From: Pantoea conspicua
Lineage (GTDB): Bacteria; Pseudomonadota; Gammaproteobacteria; Enterobacterales; Enterobacteriaceae
Reading direction: 5' to 3'
NCBI RefSeq assembly: GCF_002095315.1
Contig: NZ_MLFN01000008.1
Span: forward strand, 1-64,000
Length of the DNA stretch: 64,000 nucleotides
Shown one piece after another: positions 57,974 through 64,000 of this stretch (position 1 is the stretch's first letter; every line of letters begins with the position of its first letter). Under the pieces are notes generated by a model, which did no database searches, was not told the DNA's origin, and saw only the letters and a list, made by a program, of their open reading frames with translations. Made by a program: the position numbers and the translations under genes.

Positions 57974-59293
57974 ATGCAAGCGTTACACCCTGATTCCGAT
58001 ACCGCGGCCCAACCCACCCGGGTTCGCTGGCGCATATTCGCCGTACTGTTTGTCCTGCTGGCGGTCAATCTGATGGATCGCATCACGCTTTCCATCGGCA
58101 TTCCGTTTATCAAGGATGAGTTTCATCTGTCGCCTGCCATGCAGGGACTGATTCTCAGTAGTTTTTTCTGGTCATACGCGCTGTTGCAGGTGCCGGGCGG
58201 CTGGGCACTGGACCGCTTTGGTCCGCGTAAGGTACTGACCTTCTCCAGCATACTCTGGGGCCTTAGCCAGATTGCACTGGCGCTGGCGACGGGCGGACTG
58301 TCGCTGATTTTCGCCCGCATTGCGCTGGGCGTCGCCGAAACGCCGATTTCGCCCTCTGGCGGCAAAATGAACGCCAGCTGGATGCCTAAATCGGAACGCG
58401 GTCGCGGCGCAGCCATCATGGATTGCGGCAGCCCGCTGGGGGTGGCATTTGGCGGATTGATTATCGCCTATCTGATCGACATGCTCGATTCGTGGCGGCT
58501 GGCGTTTATCGTCGCCGGCCTGTTCAGCATGTCGCTGGCGCTGCTGGCGTGGTACAAGCTGCGCGATCGTCCGGAAGAGGACCCCCGGGTTAACGCCGCC
58601 GAACTGGCGCAGATAAGACAGGGCCGTGACGAGGGTGCGGAACCGGATGCGCCGCCGCCCGCCGGTCCGGGCGTTGACTGGCGATCGCTGTGCGGTCTGA
58701 TGTTTGGCCGGGCCACCTGGGCGATGATCTACTTTGGCCTGATGACCTGGGGACCCAGCTACCTGGCCCAGGCACGCGGTTTTGATTTGCGATCGATTGG
58801 CAATGCCACCTTTGTGATTTTTATGCTGGGTGCCGCAGGTTCACTCGGGGCCGGGTTCGCCGTCGATGCGCTGGTGAAGCGCGGCTTTCAGCACGGCACG
58901 GTGGTGAAGAGCCTGATTGCGCTGTCGGGCGGCGTTACGCTGCTGATCTTCTTTGCGCTGCCAGATATCGCTAACCCGATTACCGCGGTGGCGATGCTGT
59001 CGGTGGCCTCCTTCTTCCTGACCGGCGGCGGCAGCATCTACTGGAGCATTCCGGCGCTGATCGCCCATCCGGCGCGCGCTGGTCTGGTCGGCGGCTTTAT
59101 GAATATGGCGGGCAGCGTGGGCGGCATTCTGGTGCCGATCCTCGCCGGTTTGATCCTGCAGCTCACCGGCGGCTATGGCGGCGTGCTGAGCTTCTTTACC
59201 CTGTGCGCCGCGCTCTACGTGATCGGCACGCTGTTCATCCGTTTTGCGCCGCCGGCCGCGCCGCTGCCGGCCGGCAGCACCCAAATCAGCTAA
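57974..59293 (+). CDS. MFS transporter, ACS family (sugar acid type)
   Basis: A 439-residue permease with 12 hydrophobic segments. LLAVNLMDRITLSIGIPFIKDEFHLSPAMQGLILSSFFWSYALLQVPGGWALDRFGPRKVL closely follows galactonate/hexuronate-type transporters, as does GVAETPISPSGGKMNASWMPKSERGRGAA. AGGAG lies before the ATG at 57974. It is 52 bases before the hydroxypyruvate isomerase-like gene and probably co-transcribed. The substrate is likely a sugar acid or similar anion; not assigned further. Confidence 0.82.
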   Translation: MQALHPDSDTAAQPTRVRWRIFAVLFVLLAVNLMDRITLSIGIPFIKDEFHLSPAMQGLILSSFFWSYALLQVPGGWALDRFGPRKVLTFSSILWGLSQIALALATGGLSLIFARIALGVAETPISPSGGKMNASWMPKSERGRGAAIMDCGSPLGVAFGGLIIAYLIDMLDSWRLAFIVAGLFSMSLALLAWYKLRDRPEEDPRVNAAELAQIRQGRDEGAEPDAPPPAGPGVDWRSLCGLMFGRATWAMIYFGLMTWGPSYLAQARGFDLRSIGNATFVIFMLGAAGSLGAGFAVDALVKRGFQHGTVVKSLIALSGGVTLLIFFALPDIANPITAVAMLSVASFFLTGGGSIYWSIPALIAHPARAGLVGGFMNMAGSVGGILVPILAGLILQLTGGYGGVLSFFTLCAALYVIGTLFIRFAPPAAPLPAGSTQIS

Positions 59294-59345
59294 CCGCACT
59301 CGCCTGGCGGTCAGGCTGTCGGGCGACACCTTATCAGGAGAGACT

Positions 59346-60122
59346 ATGCTTCGTTTTGCCGCTAATCTGACCATGCTTTACACCGAATATCCATTTTATG
59401 AACGCTTCGATCGCGCCGCTGAGGCGGGATTTGAGGCGGTCGAATTTTTCTTTCCCTATGGCCTGGAAAGCGCCGATATTCAGCAGGCATTGGATCGCAA
59501 CCAGCAGCAGCTGGTGCTGTTTAACATGCCGCTGGGTGACTGGGATGCCGGCGACCGTGGGTTCGCGGCCCAACCGGCGCGGCGTGAGGAGTTCCGCCGC
59601 GCTATCGACCAGGCGGTAAGCTATGGTCAGCAGCTGAAACCGCCGCGCATTAACTGCCCGTCGGGACCGGCAGCGGGTCAGGGCGATCCTCTGCCCACCC
59701 TGCGCGAAAACTTTGCTCTGGCGGCCAGCGCACTCAAGGCACATGACATTCAACTGGTGCTGGAGCCGATTAATCACGGTGATGTGCCCGGCGCGGTGAT
59801 CTCTGGCGTGGAGCAGGCGGTACGGCTGTTTGACCAGATCGGCAGTGATAATCTGGCAGTGCAATATGACCTCTGGCATTCGCTGCGCGCCGGTGAAGAC
59901 CCGTACCGCGTGCTGCCCACCTTCATTGACCGTATCGCGCATATCCAGATTGCGGACGTTCCTGGCCGTCATCAGCCCGGTAGCGGTGAGGTCGATTTTG
60001 AGCGGCTGTTCACCCTGCTGGATAACCTCAACTATGCCGGCTGGGTCAGCCTTGAGTTTCATCCGCAGGGCGCAACGGACGCCAGCTTTGCCCATCTGCG
60101 TCAGCTCGGGGTGCTGAAATAA
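59346..60122 (+). CDS. hydroxypyruvate isomerase / 2-oxo-tetronate isomerase family protein
   Basis: A 258-residue TIM-barrel protein of the Hyi/OtnI family, with the usual length: MLRFAANLTMLYTEYPFYERFDRAAEAGFEAVEFFFPY, LFNMPLGDWDAGDRG, LVLEPINHGDVPG, VQYDLWHS, HIQIADVPGRHQPGSGEVDF and WVSLEFHPQG. Members interconvert hydroxypyruvate and tartronate semialdehyde, or isomerise 2-oxo-tetronates. The ATG at 59346 is used; the frame is open 34 codons upstream inside the MFS gene. The presence of two other TIM-barrel genes and a sugar-acid transporter supports a role in acid sugar breakdown. Confidence 0.82.
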   Translation: MLRFAANLTMLYTEYPFYERFDRAAEAGFEAVEFFFPYGLESADIQQALDRNQQQLVLFNMPLGDWDAGDRGFAAQPARREEFRRAIDQAVSYGQQLKPPRINCPSGPAAGQGDPLPTLRENFALAASALKAHDIQLVLEPINHGDVPGAVISGVEQAVRLFDQIGSDNLAVQYDLWHSLRAGEDPYRVLPTFIDRIAHIQIADVPGRHQPGSGEVDFERLFTLLDNLNYAGWVSLEFHPQGATDASFAHLRQLGVLK

Positions 60123-60125
60123 AAA

Positions 60126-60152
60126 AGGCCGCTACCCTGACGGGAGCGGCCT
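60126..60152 (-). terminator. terminator shared by adeP and the hyi-like gene
   Basis: AGGCCGCT, A, CCC, loop TGAC, GGG, AGCGGCCT: an 11-base-pair stem with one bulged A. The A tract at 60121-60126 gives a T run on the reverse strand, after adeP. It lies 3 bases beyond the convergent gene. Confidence 0.75.
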
Positions 60153-60172
60153 GATGTGGTTTATCGCGGCGT

Positions 60173-61486
60173 TTAGTGTGCGTCGATAAACACAATCTTC
60201 AGCACAAACATCAGCGCGACAATCACCACACAGGGGCTGATTTCACGCCAGCGGCCGGTGCCGAGCTTCATCACGCAGTAAGCGATAAAGCCCAGCGCAA
60301 TCCCTTCGGTAATCGAGAAGCTGAACGGCATCATCGCGGCGGTCACAAAGGCGGGCACCGATTCGGTCAAATCATCCCAGCGCACGCGCGACAGGCTGGC
60401 GGTCATCAATACGCCGACATAAATCAGCGCCCCGGCGGCGGCGTAGCCTGGTACCATCGCCGCCAGCGGTGACAGGAACATCACCAGCAAAAACAGCACG
60501 CCGGTGACCACCGCCATCAAACCGGTCCGGCCACCAATCGCGACGCCCGAGGTGCTTTCAATGTAGGCGGTGACCGAAGAGGTTCCCGCCAGCGCGCCAC
60601 TGACCGAGCTGATGCTGTCAACATAGAGCGCCTGCTGCATACGCGGGAAGGTGCCGGTTTCATCGGTCAGCCCGGCTTTATCGGTCACGCCGATCAGCGT
60701 GCCCGATGAGTCGAACAGATTGACCAGCATAAAGGAGAAAATGACGCCCGCCATGCCGATGTTGAATGCGCCTTTGATGTCGACCTGGCCCACCACCGAA
60801 CTGATGGCAGGCGGCGCGGAAAAGAGGCCAACAAACTTCACGTCGCCCAGCATCCAGCCAATGGCGGTGGTGACCACCATGGAGATCAGCACGGCGGCAT
60901 GGATATTACGCGACGCCAGAATAGCGATGATAAAGAAACCCAGCGCGCCCAGCAGCACGCTGTGCGAGGTCAGGTTACCCACCGCCACCAGCGTATCGGG
61001 ATTGGGCACAATAATGCCGGCATTTTTCAGCCCCATCATGGCGATAAACAGACCGATCCCGGCGGTGATGCCGACGCGCAGGCTCAGCGGGATGTTGGCA
61101 ATCATCCAGTAGCGCACCCGCAGCAGCGTCAGGATCAGCAGACCCACAGCGCCCCAGAAAATCGCACCCATCCCGACCTGCCAGGAATAGCCCATGGCGC
61201 CCACCACCACAAAGGCGAAAAAGGCATTCAGCCCCATCGCCGGCGCCAGCGCCACCGGCAGATTGGCAAACAGGCCCATCAGAATACTGCCAAAGGCGGC
61301 GATCAGGCAGGTGGTCACAAACACCGCCTGGGTGTCCATACCGGCCACGCCGAGGATCTGCGGATTCACAAAGACGATGTAAACCATGGTGAGAAAGGTG
61401 GTTATCCCTGCGATCACTTCAGTGCGCACCGTAGTGCCATGTTCCTGCAATTTGAAGATGCGCTGCAAAAGGCCTTGTTTGCTCAT
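60173..61486 (-). CDS. adeP: adenine permease AdeP (AzgA/NCS2 type)
   Basis: Inner-membrane purine permease, close to E. coli AdeP from RIFKLQEHGTTVRTEVIAGITTFLTMVYIVFVNPQIL to the shared C-terminus VLKIVFIDAH. It has 437 residues from the ATG at 61486; an ATG at 61495 and a longer open frame to 61573 are alternatives, and ribosome sites do not decide well. Family blocks LAPAMGLNAFFAF, FDSSGTLIGVTDKAGL and GTSSVTAYIESTSGVAIGGRTGL are intact. It is divergent from yieH, as in E. coli. Confidence 0.94.
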   Translation of the reverse strand: MSKQGLLQRIFKLQEHGTTVRTEVIAGITTFLTMVYIVFVNPQILGVAGMDTQAVFVTTCLIAAFGSILMGLFANLPVALAPAMGLNAFFAFVVVGAMGYSWQVGMGAIFWGAVGLLILTLLRVRYWMIANIPLSLRVGITAGIGLFIAMMGLKNAGIIVPNPDTLVAVGNLTSHSVLLGALGFFIIAILASRNIHAAVLISMVVTTAIGWMLGDVKFVGLFSAPPAISSVVGQVDIKGAFNIGMAGVIFSFMLVNLFDSSGTLIGVTDKAGLTDETGTFPRMQQALYVDSISSVSGALAGTSSVTAYIESTSGVAIGGRTGLMAVVTGVLFLLVMFLSPLAAMVPGYAAAGALIYVGVLMTASLSRVRWDDLTESVPAFVTAAMMPFSFSITEGIALGFIAYCVMKLGTGRWREISPCVVIVALMFVLKIVFIDAH

Positions 61487-61637
61487 GCCATCCATCCAGA
61501 AGAAAAAATCATCGGCGCGTATCCTGGCGATTTTACCAGACCAATACAATGATTTTTCGCAACCGATTGCCACTCTCGCAATCTTCGCTCAGTACGGTAG
61601 AGTGAGGGACGCCCATAAAATCAAAGGATAGAGTCTG

Positions 61638-62297
61638 ATGTCAGTAGAATGTGTCTTTTTCGATTGCGATGGCACGCTGGTGGACAGCGAACTGCTCTGT
61701 ACCCAGGCCTACGTCAATACCTTTGCCCGCTATGGCATCGACCTGTCGCTGCAGCAGATGTTTGAGCAGTATAAAGGCGTCAAACTGTACGACATCATCC
61801 GCGACGTCGGTGAAGCACATCAGACGTTGTTACCGATGGAAGAGGTGGAAACCGCCTACCGTGCCGAGGTGGCGCAGTTGTTTGACCAGTATCTCAAGCC
61901 GATTGACGGCGCGAAAGCGCTGGTTGAGCAGATCAAAGTACCGATGTGCGTGGTGTCGAACGGAACGGTGAAGAAGATGCAGCACTCGCTGGGCTTAACC
62001 GGCATGCTGCCGCGCTTTGCTGACCGTCTCTACAGCGGTTATGACATTCTGCACTGGAAGCCCGATCCGGAACTGATGTACCACGCTGCCGAGCAGATGC
62101 AGGTCGCGATTGAGCGCTGCATTCTGGTGGATGACTCTGAAGCGGGCGCGCGTGCCGGCATAGCCGCCGGTATTCCGGTGTTCTACTACTGCGCCGATGC
62201 GCATAACCCGCAACTGGATCATCCGCTGGTGACGCGATTCGACAACATGGCGGAGCTGCCCGCGCTGTGGCGCGCCCGCGGCTGGGACCTGGTGTAA
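61638..62297 (+). CDS. yieH: 6-phosphogluconate phosphatase YieH (HAD)
   Basis: A 219-residue HAD phosphatase of the beta-phosphoglucomutase-like group. Motifs are ECVFFDCDGTLVDSELLC (nucleophile Asp), CVVSNGTVKKMQ (motif II) and LYSGYDILHWKPDPELM (Lys, motif III), with LVDDSEAGARAGIAAG (motif IV). E. coli YieH acts on 6-phosphogluconate. It lies beside adeP as in E. coli. Confidence 0.93.
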   Translation: MSVECVFFDCDGTLVDSELLCTQAYVNTFARYGIDLSLQQMFEQYKGVKLYDIIRDVGEAHQTLLPMEEVETAYRAEVAQLFDQYLKPIDGAKALVEQIKVPMCVVSNGTVKKMQHSLGLTGMLPRFADRLYSGYDILHWKPDPELMYHAAEQMQVAIERCILVDDSEAGARAGIAAGIPVFYYCADAHNPQLDHPLVTRFDNMAELPALWRARGWDLV

Positions 62298-62338
62298 CAG
62301 GCTTCAGCCGGGCCCGGGGCAGCACCGCGCGCAGCCCG

Positions 62339-63334
62339 TCAGCTGACAAAGTGACGTTTATCGACCCGTTTAAGCACCATCGCCAGCAGCAGGCTGCCGC
62401 CCAGCGTGACGCCAAATACCCACGGCAGATCGAGCCACGGACGTGACATATCGTCGTAATGGTGGGTACGCAGATAGTGGATAAACAGCGCGTGAAAACC
62501 GTAGATCGGCAGTGAATAGCGCGCAATCAGCGCTAAACCCGGCAGCGCGCGCTGGTTAAACGCATTTTTAAACACCATCAGCAGACTGATCGCCGCGATA
62601 AACACCAGGGGCCCGCAGTAGAGATACCAGGTGTCGTTAAACGCCCCGTTGACCCGTAACGCCTGCTTTGTGCCCAGCGCAATGCCTATGACGCAGGCGA
62701 TAAATAGGCCTGTGGCGACAGGCGTCAGCCCACGTCTTGTCGTCTCCATGGTGCCGATCGCCCGTCCTAACAGTGCATACAGCAGGTAATAGATGCTGTC
62801 CCCGCTGACATAGAGGTTGACCGGCAGAAAGTGAAACGGCCCCAGCGACTGGCTGACGGTATTGGGATTAGCCAGCACCGCCAGCACCAGCACCAGCAGC
62901 GCCACATAACGCGCCTGCACAGTTTTCACCTGAATCAGCGGCGACATCAGATAGATGCCGATCAGCGCAAAAAAGAACCACAGGTGATAAAACACCGGCT
63001 TTTGCAGCATTTTCAGAATCGAGCGCCCTTCACTGATCGGCGTCAGCCAGGTGATATAGGCCAGCGACACGGCGCTGTAGAACAACAGACAGAGCACCAG
63101 CCGTATCATGTGCCGCGGCTGCGCGCTGCGCTCACCAAAAAACAGGTAGCCGGAGATCATAAAAAACAGCGGTACACAGACCCGTGAGGCGGAGTTCAGC
63201 AGGTTGGCAACATCCCAGCTGGCACCGGTCACCGCCATCGGTCCGGTGATATACCAGGTGGTAGTGTGGATCACGATCACCATCAGGCAGGCGACCGCAC
63301 GTAAATTATCGATCCAGTAAATCTTCTGCGGCAT
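62339..63334 (-). CDS. wecH: O-acetyltransferase WecH (acyltransferase 3 family)
   Basis: Integral membrane acetyltransferase of 331 residues (the E. coli length) with about ten membrane segments. In E. coli it acetylates the enterobacterial common antigen. Seen: PQKIYWIDNLRAVACLMVIVIHTTTWY with the conserved Arg and His, RVCVPLFFMISGYLFFGERSAQPRHM, and FYHLWFFFALIGIYLMSPLIQVK. GAGGA precedes the ATG. It is divergent from glyQ, as in E. coli. Confidence 0.95.
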   Translation of the reverse strand: MPQKIYWIDNLRAVACLMVIVIHTTTWYITGPMAVTGASWDVANLLNSASRVCVPLFFMISGYLFFGERSAQPRHMIRLVLCLLFYSAVSLAYITWLTPISEGRSILKMLQKPVFYHLWFFFALIGIYLMSPLIQVKTVQARYVALLVLVLAVLANPNTVSQSLGPFHFLPVNLYVSGDSIYYLLYALLGRAIGTMETTRRGLTPVATGLFIACVIGIALGTKQALRVNGAFNDTWYLYCGPLVFIAAISLLMVFKNAFNQRALPGLALIARYSLPIYGFHALFIHYLRTHHYDDMSRPWLDLPWVFGVTLGGSLLLAMVLKRVDKRHFVS

Positions 63335-63554
63335 GGCGTCCTCATGCGTATAGCGTCCGTGCGGAGAAGGGTAGCCAGGCGCGGCGTTGGCAACAACCTT
63401 TGCCCGCAGGATTCAGAGACCTCTGTATGGCTATCATGGGCAATCAGGACGAAACCGCGGCACAACCGCACAGGATTTCCGGCTGCACATCGCGCGGTCA
63501 AAGGGTATACTGGCGAACTCTTTTTTCATCTAGCCAATCGCGTGCAAATTCAAC

Positions 63555-64000
63555 ATGCAAAAGTTTGATACCAAGACCTTTCAGGGCCTGATCCTGACCT
63601 TGCAGGATTACTGGGCACGTCAGGGCTGCACCATCGTTCAACCGCTGGACATGGAAGTAGGCGCTGGCACTTCACACCCGATGACCTGCCTGCGCGCACT
63701 CGGCCCGGAGCCGATCGCCGCCGCTTACGTGCAGCCGTCACGCCGTCCGACCGATGGTCGCTACGGTGAAAACCCGAACCGCTTACAGCACTATTACCAG
63801 TTCCAGGTGATCATTAAGCCGTCACCGGACAACATTCAGGAGCTGTATCTCGGGTCGCTGAAAGAGCTGGGTATGGATCCGACGGTGCATGACATTCGCT
63901 TTGTGGAAGATAACTGGGAGAACCCGACGCTGGGTGCCTGGGGACTGGGCTGGGAAGTGTGGCTCAACGGCATGGAAGTGACGCAGTTCACTTACTTCCA
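63555..64000 (+). CDS. glyQ: glycyl-tRNA synthetase alpha subunit (5' part)
   Basis: Catalytic subunit of the tetrameric class II glycyl-tRNA synthetase. The ATG at 63555 opens [20 protein letters not shown], followed by [30 protein letters not shown] and [24 protein letters not shown], nearly identical to E. coli GlyQ. The window ends after about 148 of about 303 codons. A TATACT -10-like box lies at 63506-63511. glyS is expected downstream. Confidence 0.98.
   Translation, partial: MQKFDTKTFQGLILTLQDYWARQGCTIVQPLDMEVGAGTSHPMTCLRALGPEPIAAAYVQPSRRPTDGRYGENPNRLQHYYQFQVIIKPSPDNIQELYLGSLKELGMDPTVHDIRFVEDNWENPTLGAWGLGWEVWLNGMEVTQFTYF

Noticed and set aside
63400-63591. Possible ysaB-like small gene between wecH and glyQ
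   Set aside because: The frame has no lipoprotein signal or other support and runs into glyQ.

Overview
The window is chromosomal DNA of a member of the Enterobacterales, most likely Erwiniaceae and probably Pantoea. The evidence is gene content and order seen by reading (dnaA-dnaN-recF-gyrB, rpmH-rnpA-yidD-yidC-mnmE, xylBA/xylFGHR, yidQ-yidR-ibpA, tag, yiaD, ghrB, wecH-glyQ), proteins close to the E. coli versions I remember, a single ibpA without ibpB, and a fairly GC-rich composition. No tRNA, rRNA, CRISPR array or insertion sequence was recognised. The window has one DnaA box near dnaA but no cluster of boxes that would make an origin.

Layout. 1-8.0 kb: xylose uptake and catabolism (xylB partial, xylA, then divergent xylFGH and xylR). 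8.2-9.5 kb: a small, visibly less GC-rich type VI secretion cargo island (hcp, a toxin-44 effector, a membrane-anchored candidate immunity protein). 10-14.3 kb: sugar porter, ROK regulator and sodium:solute symporter. 14.5-18.9 kb: dnaC-dnaT, a frameshifted membrane protein gene, a small outer-membrane protein, tag and yiaD. 19-25.3 kb: a LacI regulator, then ptxS and kguEKT with ghrB in the kguD position, a 2-ketogluconate catabolic block lying between yiaD and ghrB, which I recall as neighbours in E. coli. 25.4-28.1 kb: avtA and a MocR regulator.

28.3-34.0 kb: a tight six-gene operon that looks like an undescribed small-molecule pathway: PP-loop ATPase, ATP-grasp ligase (frameshifted in this sequence), class II glutamine amidotransferase, 2-oxoglutarate/Fe(II) oxygenase, a YeaK-like aminoacyl-tRNA deacylase and an EamA-like amino-acid exporter. 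The last two genes suggest a product that mimics an amino acid, with export and tRNA proofreading as self-protection. This is the most interesting system in the window.

34-42.7 kb: heat-shock ibpA (sigma-32 promoter plus RNA-thermometer-like leader), yidQ, yidR, the galactonate operon dgoRKAD with a frameshifted MFS gene, yidA and a YhcH-family gene. 42.9-53.7 kb: replication, translation and membrane-insertion core. recF carries an in-frame amber codon, and the dnaN-recF spacer holds a duplicated hairpin element with compensatory stem changes. 54-60.1 kb: a frameshifted rutE-like gene, yieE, and a catabolic cluster of three TIM-barrel sugar-isomerase-like proteins with an MFS transporter. 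60.2-64 kb: adeP, yieH, wecH and the start of glyQ.

Five genes carry disabling lesions: three single-base losses in A/T homopolymers, one further frameshift and one nonsense codon. Homopolymer sequencing error, recent decay or recoding could each explain part of this, and raw reads would decide.
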